From Aridibaculum aurantiacum (GTDB lineage: Bacteria > Bacteroidota > Bacteroidia > Chitinophagales > Chitinophagaceae), in contig NZ_JAFEWC010000004.1 in assembly GCF_017355875.1 (NCBI RefSeq), positions 300,059 to 364,058 of the forward strand: 64,000 bases of DNA. The letters are read 5' to 3'. The notes under the pieces are model-generated. The model was given only the letters and a program-made list of their open reading frames with translations, did no database searches and was not told the DNA's origin. Position 1 is the first letter of the stretch; each line of letters starts with the position of its first letter. This document shows, one piece after another, positions 1 through 8,510 of the stretch. The position numbers were made by a program, and so were the translations under genes.

Positions 1-621
1 ATCATATACCTGTATCTTATCAATCATGTCGGTGGGCAGGTTGCGCGTGGCGGTTTTTGGATCATCGCCAAAAAAGCGTTTTCCATCTACCAGTACCCGG
101 CGCACATTTTCGCCCTGTGCCTTCACCGTACCATCTTTTTCTACTTCCACCCCTGGCAATTTTTTCAGCAGGTCTTCGGCTGTAGCATTGGGTTTGGTTT
201 TAAAATGACCTGCATTGAACTCTGTGGTATCACCTTTAATAGTTATGGGAGAGGTTTTTACCGTTACCTCCTGCAGCTCAATCGGCAGTGGAGCCAGGTG
301 TAGCACACCAGCATTGAATCCTGTTTTTTCTTTAGTTACTACAAAAGGACGTCGTACTTCTTTATACCCCTGGAAGCTGATAAGCAGCTGGTAACTTCCA
401 AAAGGGATATTTTCTACTGCAAAACTACCATCAGCTTTACTTAGTCCGTAAACGACCAAAGCAGAATCAGCCGCATCGAGTATGGAAATGGTGGCGTCTT
501 TCAATTCCTGGTTGCTGACTGAGTCAATCAACCGGCCAGAAACCGATCCGGAGCTGCGCGATTGGCCAAACGAAACAAGGCTGAAAAAAGCAAAAACGAA
601 AAGAAGGGTAGAGTGTTTCAT
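1..621 (-). CDS. TonB-dependent receptor / outer membrane beta-barrel protein, N-terminal part only
   Basis: Read on the minus strand from an ATG at 621, the frame is open to the window edge, so only about 207 N-terminal residues are present. Residues 1-20 form a signal peptide ending VSFGQ. Next comes a carboxypeptidase-regulatory-like Ig domain (about residues 25-105; GRLIDSVSNQELKDATISI, then PFGSYQLLISFQGYKEV). A plug-like segment follows (AEDLLKKLPGVEVEKDGTV, then GENVRRVLVDGKRFFGDDPK). This order is typical of Bacteroidota outer-membrane beta-barrel family receptors that resemble TonB-dependent transporters. The substrate cannot be inferred. It is transcribed divergently from the SRPBCC gene at 800, with 178 bases between them. 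Confidence 0.85.
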   Translation of the reverse strand, partial: MKHSTLLFVFAFFSLVSFGQSRSSGSVSGRLIDSVSNQELKDATISILDAADSALVVYGLSKADGSFAVENIPFGSYQLLISFQGYKEVRRPFVVTKEKTGFNAGVLHLAPLPIELQEVTVKTSPITIKGDTTEFNAGHFKTKPNATAEDLLKKLPGVEVEKDGTVKAQGENVRRVLVDGKRFFGDDPKTATRNLPTDMIDKIQVYD

Positions 622-799
622 GTAATATGTCGTAAGCAGCAAAGAAAACCTGTTACTTCATCTGAGAGGTAGATTTTCTATAAAAAAGGCAAAATAGCCG
701 GAGAAGAGGGTGAGAACTAATTAATTATAAAGGCAGCTCTACTTTTTCAACCAGTTTCTCGTCAATTACCTGTTATTTTATTCAATCCTAAATTTTTGC

Positions 800-1309
800 A
801 TGCCTCTCATTCATTTAACCACTTTCATAGAAGCGCCTGTTGATCTTGTATTCGATTTAAGTAGAAGTGTTGACCTGCATACCGCCTCGATGAAGGATAC
901 CGATGAAGTAGCAATTGGTGGCACAACCACAGGCTTACTTAAAAAGGGTGACCATGTAGTGTGGCAGGCGAAGCACTTGTTCAAGCGGAGGCAATTGGAG
1001 ATCTCTATTACTGAAATGCGTACAAGCAGCATGTTTATAGACGAAATGACAAGAGGCGATTTCAAGTTCATGAAACACGAGCACCATTTTAAAGAGGTGC
1101 AGAATGGAACCATCATGATCGACCTATTTTCTTTTGAATCACCTTTTGGTGGTCTTGGAAAGCTGTTGAACTATCTTTTTCTGACCCGCTATATGCGCCA
1201 ATTGCTTGTGCAGCGCAACACTCATATAAAACAATATGCAGAAGGGAACGGATGGAAGGCAATATTGAAAGCACCTGCAAATATCAAAGGCGCTGTAAAC
1301 GAGAAATGA
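800..1309 (+). CDS. SRPBCC family protein (ligand-binding START-like fold)
   Basis: The 169-residue protein has no signal peptide and opens with a strand and the typical SRPBCC start (TTFIEAPVDLVFDLSRSVDLH). It goes on through a DEMTRGDFKFMKHEH segment and a helical C-terminus (FGGLGKLLNYLFLTRYMRQLL). This matches small cytoplasmic START/Bet v 1-like proteins common in Bacteroidota. The family holds hydrophobic ligands, but no substrate is known for this subgroup. The stop overlaps the start of the RlpA-like gene by 4 bases (ATGA at 1306-1309), so the two are probably translationally coupled. Naming beyond the fold would be a guess. Confidence 0.85.
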   Translation: MPLIHLTTFIEAPVDLVFDLSRSVDLHTASMKDTDEVAIGGTTTGLLKKGDHVVWQAKHLFKRRQLEISITEMRTSSMFIDEMTRGDFKFMKHEHHFKEVQNGTIMIDLFSFESPFGGLGKLLNYLFLTRYMRQLLVQRNTHIKQYAEGNGWKAILKAPANIKGAVNEK

Positions 1310-1668
1310 ACATGATGAAATTACTCTCACTGGTAATCTGCTTGTTCCTGCTGTTATCATGTAGTAGAAAAACTGTAGAATCAGGCAAGGCTTCTTATTA
1401 TGCAGATAAGTTTAATGGCAGGCCAACCGCCAGTGGCGAAATCTTTAGGCAATCTAAAAGAACAGCAGCACATCGCACCTTACCTTTTGGCACCCGCGTA
1501 ATCGTGGTAAACCAGTCAAATGGAAAAAGAGTAAAAGTTCGCATCAACGATCGTGGACCTTTTGTAAGTGGTAGGATAATAGACTTAAGCCGCAAAGCAG
1601 CCAGGAAGCTTGGCATGATACAACAAGGTGTTGTTCCTGTTGAAATTAAGTATCGGTATAAAAATTGA
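1306..1668 (+). CDS. rlpA: RlpA-like septal ring lipoprotein (double-psi beta-barrel)
   Basis: I chose the ATG at 1306, not the earlier in-frame ATG at 1252, because it starts a lipoprotein signal peptide (MNMMKLLSLVICLFLLLSC, lipidated Cys about residue 19) and sits in an ATGA overlap with the gene before. The mature part (about 100 residues) is a double-psi beta-barrel with the RlpA signature: GKASYYADKFNGRPTASGE, AAHRTLPFGTRVIVVN, and VRINDRGPFVSGRIIDLS. RlpA proteins act in the periplasm on peptidoglycan, in some species as lytic transglycosylases on denuded glycans. There is no SPOR domain, so this is the short form. Enzymatic activity is not certain. Confidence 0.88.
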   Translation: MNMMKLLSLVICLFLLLSCSRKTVESGKASYYADKFNGRPTASGEIFRQSKRTAAHRTLPFGTRVIVVNQSNGKRVKVRINDRGPFVSGRIIDLSRKAARKLGMIQQGVVPVEIKYRYKN

Positions 1669-1685
1669 TAACAATAATCAGCAGT

Positions 1686-1757
1686 AAAAAAAGGCCCCCA
1701 CAGACGTGGTAGGCCGAGTAGATAAACCCCCAATAAAATTTTTACTGTAAAACAGTG
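1686..1757 (-). ncRNA. candidate minus-strand small RNA ending in an intrinsic terminator
   Basis: Read on the minus strand, 1715 to 1693 forms a strong hairpin (ggcctacca / tgggggcc, one bulged A, six-base apical segment) followed directly by seven T (1692-1686). No minus-strand gene lies upstream of it: the next gene, at 1850, is on the plus strand. A possible promoter on the minus strand has TATATTGC (1770-1763) with a TTG 16 bases upstream (1789-1787), near the Bacteroidota TAnnTTTG pattern. That would give an RNA of about 70 bases with a second small hairpin (1744-1756). The terminator is seen directly; the RNA itself is inferred. Confidence 0.4.
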
Positions 1758-1849
1758 TAGATGCAATATATGGAGCGTCCGCTGTACAAGTTTTTCCAAT
1801 TTTGTCCATAAAACATTCTGTTCTAGCAATACATCTTTAAACGAATTTC

Positions 1850-3049
1850 ATGGCGCTTCATGAAGTCAGGGAGCTAGTCTCCAGGAAATTTGGAAAGAAA
1901 GTTAGCAGCCATTACGATGTACTGCAACTGCAGGAGGCCATTGTAGCCGAATGCGGTAAACGGATCTCTTCGCAAACGATAAAACGTTTTTTCGGTTTAA
2001 TCAAGTCAGACTCCAAACCCGACCCTGCTACTTTAGATACTTTAGCTGCCTATCTCCATTTTTCTTCATATAATGACCTGGAGAACTGGCGGCAGGTAGC
2101 CAAAACCAATGGACAGGAGACGCATGCAGATCAATGGGCAGGCGAAATAGTGCTGCAGATTATAAAAGATATAAAGCCCGAGCACCTGCACGAAAAGGGG
2201 CTGATGCAGATTATCAAGAACCTGTTTATATTAATTGAACGGCACCCGGAGTTGCCGTCAATCATTTACCCGCGGCTTGCCGCTTCAGAGTTTGGACGGC
2301 GCTACTTCTTCGACCAGTTCATACATTATGATGCGCTGGCTTTCCATTATGGAAATGGACTGGAACACTACCTGATGTACGAAACCAGCCGTGAGCACAG
2401 GGTGCTTGCGTACAACCAGCTTGTATTGCGCGGCTTTCTTACCGGCAATTTTGAGGCATGCCGGTATTATTTCACCAAACTTTCTTCGTTTTCAACTGTG
2501 GAAATTGAGCGTTTCCACCCGTTTATTGTGGGGAGATATTACGCCACTAAATTATATATGAACGCCATAGAAGGCGATAATGTAGTGGAGTATGTAAATG
2601 AACAGTTAGAGAAGTTATTAGAAGTAGATCGGCCTGCTCATGATCACTTCAATGGCTACCCTTGTGCAGAGGTGGTGTTTGGAGAAGCATTGATACTCAC
2701 AGGCCATTTCAAACACGCCTACCAGTTGCTAAACAAAAAAAGGATTAGGCACTACAACCACCCACCATCCGTTGACCCTGCACACAAAACGCACCTTGAA
2801 GTTTTGCGGCTAGTTGGTGCAGTTTTTTCAGATTCTTTAACAGAAGATAAGATAGATGGGGAGTTGCAATGGATTCAGGGGCTACCGGTTTATTTCCTTG
2901 GTGTAAACTATATAAACTGGTTGGTGCACCTGGTAAAGTTAAAGGCAGGGAAGAACCCACGACAGAATTTTAAAAAGGTACACGACTACATTTCCCATCT
3001 TGGATTTATAATGCCACCTGCCTTCACTGGTATATTAAACTACAGGTGA
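1850..3049 (+). CDS. unknown 399-aa protein with N-terminal HTH-like region and helical-repeat body
   Basis: I do not recognise a named family. Residues 1-80 (REL..KFGKKVSSHYDVLQL, ECGKRISSQTIKRFFGLI, PATLDTLAAYLHFSSYNDLENW) look like a small helix-turn-helix domain with an XRE-like layout: helices, a short turn and a recognition-like SSQTIKRFF. The remaining 300 residues are alpha-helical and read like irregular TPR-type repeats (for example residues 190-215 and 268-290). There is no signal peptide and no membrane segment. The gene stands alone 348 bases upstream of susC and on the same strand, so it could be a regulator, but the sequence does not show that it controls the pectin genes. Confidence 0.6.
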   Translation: MALHEVRELVSRKFGKKVSSHYDVLQLQEAIVAECGKRISSQTIKRFFGLIKSDSKPDPATLDTLAAYLHFSSYNDLENWRQVAKTNGQETHADQWAGEIVLQIIKDIKPEHLHEKGLMQIIKNLFILIERHPELPSIIYPRLAASEFGRRYFFDQFIHYDALAFHYGNGLEHYLMYETSREHRVLAYNQLVLRGFLTGNFEACRYYFTKLSSFSTVEIERFHPFIVGRYYATKLYMNAIEGDNVVEYVNEQLEKLLEVDRPAHDHFNGYPCAEVVFGEALILTGHFKHAYQLLNKKRIRHYNHPPSVDPAHKTHLEVLRLVGAVFSDSLTEDKIDGELQWIQGLPVYFLGVNYINWLVHLVKLKAGKNPRQNFKKVHDYISHLGFIMPPAFTGILNYR

Positions 3050-3397
3050 TGGCTAAGGAGTTCGATCAATTTAGAAAAAGCTTTTTATCAGGCAGAATTT
3101 CAGTGACAATAACTTAATAAACGCTATAAATAGTTATATGTTAAGGGCTTATTAATGACATCGTTCTCGGGAACGATTGCGTAAATAAAGGCTTTTACGT
3201 CATAAAAATTGAAAGAAAATAATGATAGCATTGTTATCGGATTAGGCTTAAAAAATTGCTTGCTGTTCTGTAGATAAACCTGTTTTTATCTTATTTCAAC
3301 TCTACTAACTCCAGGTAGTTTATTATTCAAGCCGGGTGTTTTCACCTCCAGATAAAGAATCAACTGTTTTATTAATTCGAACTCAAAATTGCTTGTT
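3050..3397 (+). promoter_or_regulatory. susC upstream region (348 bases without a gene)
   Basis: The interval between the 399-aa gene and susC holds no credible ORF. It contains a perfect inverted repeat at 3160-3177 (ATCGTTC TCGG GAACGAT) merging into the shared operator-like element at 3168-3184, and a weaker dyad near 3218-3239 (GATAgcattgTTATC). The leader from the operator to the ATG is about 210 bases, long enough for a promoter and a sizeable 5' UTR. I could not assign a convincing TAnnTTTG -7 box. Confidence 0.45.
3160..3184 (+). promoter_or_regulatory. operator-like element A upstream of susC
   Basis: CGGGAACGATTGCGTAA (3168-3184) matches elements B (31537-31553) and C (39416-39432) at most positions. 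The right half TTGCGT is also the right half of the classic PurR/LacI-family operator with its central CG. Here the left part is further embedded in an 18-base inverted repeat (3160-3177). It lies about 213 bases before the susC ATG. Assignment to a LacI-family regulator is an inference from motif shape. Confidence 0.5.
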
Positions 3398-6300
3398 ATG
3401 CTCAAAAGGATTTTCCTTGCGATTCTATTGGTGCAGCTAAGCGTTCTTTTTGCTAGTGCGCAAACTCTGCGTATCACTGGTCAAATTGTAGACGATAGTA
3501 CCAAAGCCCCAATTTCCAATGTATCAGTCGTAGTTACCGAAACCAAGAAAGGTGTAAGTACAGACGCTGAAGGAAGATTTACCCTTACTGTTACGGGAAG
3601 ATCATCCGCAACTTTATTGATCTCATCAGTTGGCTACAGACCAGTTACCATCACTACCGATGGAAGAACACCTGTGAATGTATCGCTGATGAAAGAACAA
3701 ACACAACTGGATGAGGTTGTAGTTGTTGGTTATCAAACTGTTCGCCGCCGCGACCTTACAGGTTCGGTTTCTTCGGTTTCATCCCGCCAGCTCCGCGACA
3801 TCCCGGTTAACTCCGCTGCCGACGCGCTTGCCGGCCGACTTGCTGGTGTACAGATCACCAGTTCAGAAGGTTCGCCAAATGCTGAAGCTGTAATACGTGT
3901 TCGTGGTGGTGGTTCTATCACCCAAAATGCATCTCCTATTTACATCATTGATGGAGTACAGGTAGAAGATGGTTTGAATGTGATTTCTCCACAAGACATT
4001 GAATCTGTAGACGTTTTGAAAGATGCGTCTACTACCGCTATTTATGGTGCCCGTGGTGCCAATGGTGTTGTTATCATCACCACTAAAGGCGGTCGTAACA
4101 CACGTACCTCAATCAATTACAATGGTTTTACTGGTGTGAGAAAGCTGGCGCGTAAGCTGCCTGTTATGAACCCTTACGATTTTGTAATGTACCAGTACGA
4201 AAGAACAAGAGGTAGTTCTTCTGACAGTTCAAACTTTGCACGTACCTATGGTACTACCTGGGATACATTGCAGAACTATAAGAACGTTCCAATGGTTGAC
4301 TGGCAGGATGAAATGTTTGGCCGCAACGCCATCATGCAAACGCATAACCTGAGCTTATCAGGTGGTAATGCCGCTACTACTTACAACTTAAGCCTTACCT
4401 ATAATAAAGAGCAGGGAACTATGTTGCTATCTGATTTCGAAAGAAAGCTGGTAAGCTTCAAGTTCGACCACACCTTTAATAAGAACATTAAGGTTGGCTT
4501 CAATACACGTTATAATAATACATTGGTAAACGGTGCAGGAACATCAAATGAAGGTTCTTCTGCTACTAACCGTTTGCGTCATAGCATCAGGTACAGGCCG
4601 TTCCTGGTAAGAGAAAGAGATCTTACTGATTACGATCCTGACTATGATGATGAGACAAATGCTGCTGGTTTACGTCTAATCAATCCATTGCTAATGAACG
4701 CGGCGGAATACCGCAGGAACGTTACCAATGTAATGAACATGACTGGTTACGTACAGTATACTTACAATAAGTACCTGAGCTTGAGAAGCACGATTGGTAT
4801 TGATATGAACAACCAGCGCAGAAATGCTTTTGATGATACACTGACTTCTGCATCAAGACAAAGAAGTGCAGCTATGCCGCTGGCATCTATCAGAACCATT
4901 GGCCGTAATACATTAAACCTTTCTAATGTACTTACCTTCAACTTTGATAAGTCTAAAACAAGGTTTAGCGAAAACAACTCACTTTCAATCATTGCAGGAC
5001 AAGAGATCTATGAGCAGCGCTTCAACAACATGTTCATTGAAACCTTGTACTTCCCGGTTGGTATTACACCAAACCGCGCATTGGCCAATATGAACCTTGG
5101 AACCGGTCCGCAGGGTCAACCACAGCCACGTCCTACCACTTTTGAAGTAGAAAGCCGTATTGCTTCTTTCTTCAGCCGTGTGAACTATTCTTACAAAGAC
5201 AGGTACTTACTGAATGTTTCTGTAAGGGCTGACGGTTCTACCAAATTTGCTCCTGGAAATCGTTGGGGATATTTTCCTTCAGGAACTTTTGCATGGAGAG
5301 TCTCTAAAGAGAAATTCATGGAGAACGTTAACTGGATCAGCGACCTGAAGTTCCGTGCTGGTTACGGTGAAGCTGGTAACAACAGGATTGACGATTTCCT
5401 TTACCTGACATCTTTTGGTACCAACACACAGTACAACCTGAACAATGCTTTGACAACAGGTTACCTTTCTCAAGCACTTTCTAATAACAATCTTGTTTGG
5501 GAAGAGAATGTTTCAAGAAACGTAGGTGTGGATGCGAGTTTCTTAAGAAACAAACTAACTGTGTCAGTAGACCTTTACAAGAATAACTCAAACAACCTGT
5601 TGGTAGAAGTTGCTGTTCCTCAAAACAGTGGTTACCAAAGGCAGATACAAAATGTGGGAGCACTTTCTAATAAGGGTGTGGAAATACAGTTGAATGCTAT
5701 CCCGGTTTCTACTAAAAACTTCAACTACAACATCAACTTCAATGCATCGTTCAACAAGAACAACATTGAGAGCCTGGGTGCTTTCCAAAAATCCTTCCTG
5801 CAGAGTTCAGGATGGGCTGGTGGAAACCAACCTGCTGATTACATCGTGAAGGTGGGCAGCCCGGTAGGTGCTATCTGGGGATTGGTAACTGAAGGTTTTT
5901 ACAGAGTAGAAGATTTCGATTTCAACCCAACTACCAATGCTTATACACTTAAGCCAACTGTTGCAAGCAATCAATCTGTTACTTCTATTGTTCCTCAACC
6001 AGGAACCATCAGGTTCAGAGATATCAACGGTGATGGTATAGTAAACGACCTTGATCGTACTATCATTGGTGATGCTACTCCAAAAGTATTTGGTGGATTG
6101 AACCAACAGCTATCTTACAAGAACTGGGATCTGAGCTTGTTCATCAATTACCAGTTTGGAAATGATGTTTTGAACGCAAGCAAACTTGAATTTACAAGTG
6201 GTTACACACCAAACTCTAACCTGCTGGCTGATATGAACAACCGTTGGAGAACAGTGAATGCACAGGGCGAGGTAGTAAGAGATCCACAGGCTCTTGCAGC

Positions 6301-6625
6301 ACTTAATGCTAATGCTACCATCTGGAGACCAATCACCAGTGCAAGTGCATTCAACGTGCATTCATGGGCTGTAGAAGACGCATCTTTTGTTAGGATCAAC
6401 AATTTAACTATAGGTTATAATCTTCCAGTGGAATTTGCGAAGCGTGCAAGAATGCAGAGAGCACGCCTGTATGTAACTTTGAACAACCTTGCGGTTATCA
6501 CCAGTTACTCAGGATTTGACCCAGAAGTAAGTACTAGAAGAAACTTCGGTACTACACCAGGTGTTGATTACTCAGCTTATCCTCGCAGCCGTTCTTACAT
6601 ATTTGGTGTTAACGTAACATTCTAA
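3398..6625 (+). CDS. susC: SusC/RagA family TonB-linked outer membrane transporter
   Basis: This TonB-dependent importer of glycan fragments probably serves pectin oligosaccharides, judging by its neighbours. The ATG at 3398 starts a clean signal peptide (MLKRIFLAILLVQLSVLFASAQ); the longer frame would begin with TTG inside the leader. After it come a carboxypeptidase-regulatory-like domain (about residues 25-105, ending with DEVVVVGYQTVRRRDLTGSV) and a plug with the SusC signature (TTAIYGARGANGVVIITTKGG at roughly residues 210-230). A 22-strand-type barrel follows, ending in an aromatic residue (GVNVTF). At 1075 residues it is a normal SusC length. SusD follows 11 bases later. Operator element A lies upstream. 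Confidence 0.96.
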   Translation: MLKRIFLAILLVQLSVLFASAQTLRITGQIVDDSTKAPISNVSVVVTETKKGVSTDAEGRFTLTVTGRSSATLLISSVGYRPVTITTDGRTPVNVSLMKEQTQLDEVVVVGYQTVRRRDLTGSVSSVSSRQLRDIPVNSAADALAGRLAGVQITSSEGSPNAEAVIRVRGGGSITQNASPIYIIDGVQVEDGLNVISPQDIESVDVLKDASTTAIYGARGANGVVIITTKGGRNTRTSINYNGFTGVRKLARKLPVMNPYDFVMYQYERTRGSSSDSSNFARTYGTTWDTLQNYKNVPMVDWQDEMFGRNAIMQTHNLSLSGGNAATTYNLSLTYNKEQGTMLLSDFERKLVSFKFDHTFNKNIKVGFNTRYNNTLVNGAGTSNEGSSATNRLRHSIRYRPFLVRERDLTDYDPDYDDETNAAGLRLINPLLMNAAEYRRNVTNVMNMTGYVQYTYNKYLSLRSTIGIDMNNQRRNAFDDTLTSASRQRSAAMPLASIRTIGRNTLNLSNVLTFNFDKSKTRFSENNSLSIIAGQEIYEQRFNNMFIETLYFPVGITPNRALANMNLGTGPQGQPQPRPTTFEVESRIASFFSRVNYSYKDRYLLNVSVRADGSTKFAPGNRWGYFPSGTFAWRVSKEKFMENVNWISDLKFRAGYGEAGNNRIDDFLYLTSFGTNTQYNLNNALTTGYLSQALSNNNLVWEENVSRNVGVDASFLRNKLTVSVDLYKNNSNNLLVEVAVPQNSGYQRQIQNVGALSNKGVEIQLNAIPVSTKNFNYNINFNASFNKNNIESLGAFQKSFLQSSGWAGGNQPADYIVKVGSPVGAIWGLVTEGFYRVEDFDFNPTTNAYTLKPTVASNQSVTSIVPQPGTIRFRDINGDGIVNDLDRTIIGDATPKVFGGLNQQLSYKNWDLSLFINYQFGNDVLNASKLEFTSGYTPNSNLLADMNNRWRTVNAQGEVVRDPQALAALNANATIWRPITSASAFNVHSWAVEDASFVRINNLTIGYNLPVEFAKRARMQRARLYVTLNNLAVITSYSGFDPEVSTRRNFGTTPGVDYSAYPRSRSYIFGVNVTF

Positions 6626-6636
6626 TTAAAGCGATT

Positions 6637-8436
6637 ATGAAAAAGTTGTCATATAAATATTTAGCTGTCCTTTTAGTTGCAACTACCACACTGGCTACTT
6701 CGTGTAGGAAATACCTTGACGAAGTACAACCAGAATCTACTTTTGGTCCTGAATACGTTTTTGATAATGTAGATAATGCTACAAGAGCTATTCTGGGAAC
6801 TTACGCAGCAATGACCGGCGATAACGGTTATGGTATCCGTATCAGCATGTACTACCCTTATGATGATGATATCATGATGGGACAAGGTGGTGCACCTGGC
6901 GATAACGAAAGAAGAGATATTGCCCGTTACAACGTGCAGCCAAGTAACACACAGTTGCTGCAGCCGTACAGCCAGTTATATTCTGGTGTAGAGCGTGCTA
7001 ACCTTTGTATCTACTACATTCCAAGAATGGAGCAGTACATATCTGGTACCGATCAGCAGAAAAGAGACCTGAGAAGGCTTCATGGTGAAGCGTTGACGCT
7101 GAGAGCGCAGTACTACTTTGAACTCGTAAGAAACTGGGGAGATGTGCCTGCACAATGGCAGCCTTCAGCTTTCGAGACAGATCTATTTAAGCCTAAAACA
7201 AACAGGGATAGCATCTACGACAGGATTCTAAGTGACCTTGAGCTGGCTGCTACTATGGTGCCTTGGAGAACTGAAGTTGGTGGTACTAGTGAAAGAATTA
7301 CCCAGGGTGCTGTAAGAGGTTTGCGTGCACGTATTGCTCTTTTCCGCGGTGGTTATGCACTACGCAGCGACAGAACAATGCGCCGCCCTGCTAACTACAA
7401 AGAGTACTACCAGATAGCACGCGACGAATGTGCTGCTATCATGGCAAGACCTGGTGATCATAGCTTGAATCCAAGCTTCCGTGCAATTTGGAAAGACAAT
7501 ATTCTTGCGCACCGCATAGAGCCAAATGGCGAGGTGTTATTTGAAGTGGCTATGGCCGGTGGCGGTAGTGCTTTGGGAGATAGCAAGCTAGGATACTACA
7601 ATGGTCCTCGTTATGGTTCTTTTGGAAACTCTGCGCTGATTATTCTTCCTACTTACTTCTACATGTTCGATCCTGCCGATACAAGGCGCGATGTAACCGC
7701 TGCTCCATACGATTTCAACGCAAGTGGTTTTGTGGTAGCTACAGCTGCTAACGCCATTCGTGATGGTAAGTTCCGCAGAGACTGGATCACCAATCCTGTA
7801 GTATTAAGTTCAAACGCACAATACTTTGGTATCAACTGGCCGATGATCCGTTTTTCTGATGTATTGCTGATGTTTGCAGAAGCAGATAACGAAATCAACA
7901 ACGGACCTTCTGCTGCAGCAAGAGCCGCTTTTGAGCGTGTAAGATTAAGAGCGTTCAATAACAATGCTGCGCTTATCGGTACTACTCCTTCTGATTACAC
8001 TGGTTTCTTCAATGCCATTGTAAAAGAAAGAGCACTAGAACTTGGTGGTGAAGGTATCCGTAAGTACGACCTGATCCGTTGGAATATCCTGGGTCAGAAA
8101 ATGGCAGAAACAAAGGCTGAGTTAGAAGCATTGGCTACTAATCCACTTCCTGCTCCTTACACCAACTTGCCACGTACTATGACGTATAAAACGAACTCTA
8201 CTACACTTGAGTACCTGAATTCGTTCTATGCACCTAATCCAAACACCACAGCGCCAGCAGGATATGCAAACGTAAACTGGGTTGGACAAAGTAACATCAG
8301 GTCTTCACTGTTAGTTACCAGTGCAGGTGTACCTGTATACGGTGGATACTTCCAGCAGAATAAGAACGAGTTGTTGCCTTTCCCACAGGCTGCAATAGAT
8401 GCTAATCCTCGCCTGGTTCAGAATCCTGGATATTAA
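6637..8436 (+). CDS. susD: RagB/SusD family surface glycan-binding lipoprotein
   Basis: SusD forms the lid on the SusC barrel and binds the glycan at the cell surface. The signal peptide ends in a lipobox (TTLATSC, Cys23). The body has the family TPR-like helices (for example GEALTLRAQYYFELVRNWGDVP near residue 150). It also carries the diagnostic C-terminal motif KERALELGGEGIRKYDLIRW. At 599 residues it is a typical length. It starts 11 bases after susC, so the pair is certainly cotranscribed. A strong terminator follows (8464-8498). Specificity for pectin is inferred only from the pectate lyase next door. Confidence 0.95.
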   Translation: MKKLSYKYLAVLLVATTTLATSCRKYLDEVQPESTFGPEYVFDNVDNATRAILGTYAAMTGDNGYGIRISMYYPYDDDIMMGQGGAPGDNERRDIARYNVQPSNTQLLQPYSQLYSGVERANLCIYYIPRMEQYISGTDQQKRDLRRLHGEALTLRAQYYFELVRNWGDVPAQWQPSAFETDLFKPKTNRDSIYDRILSDLELAATMVPWRTEVGGTSERITQGAVRGLRARIALFRGGYALRSDRTMRRPANYKEYYQIARDECAAIMARPGDHSLNPSFRAIWKDNILAHRIEPNGEVLFEVAMAGGGSALGDSKLGYYNGPRYGSFGNSALIILPTYFYMFDPADTRRDVTAAPYDFNASGFVVATAANAIRDGKFRRDWITNPVVLSSNAQYFGINWPMIRFSDVLLMFAEADNEINNGPSAAARAAFERVRLRAFNNNAALIGTTPSDYTGFFNAIVKERALELGGEGIRKYDLIRWNILGQKMAETKAELEALATNPLPAPYTNLPRTMTYKTNSTTLEYLNSFYAPNPNTTAPAGYANVNWVGQSNIRSSLLVTSAGVPVYGGYFQQNKNELLPFPQAAIDANPRLVQNPGY

Positions 8437-8463
8437 TAGAAAGTGATTTCTTATACATAAATT

Positions 8464-8498
8464 GTAAGGCTGCTTTATTAAGGCAGCCTTACTTTTTT
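8464..8498 (+). terminator. intrinsic terminator after susD
   Basis: GTAAGGCTGC (8464-8473) and GCAGCCTTAC (8483-8492) form a perfect 10-bp stem with a 9-base loop, followed by six T. It lies 12 bases before the ATG of the pectate lyase gene, so it should cut down read-through from susCD. Confidence 0.88.
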
Positions 8499-8510
8499 CA
8501 AAGCTTCCAT

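Noticed and set aside
1252..1305. Earlier in-frame start for the RlpA-like gene
   Set aside because: It would put 18 polar residues before the lipoprotein signal and overlap the SRPBCC gene by 58 bases; the ATGA start at 1306 is better.
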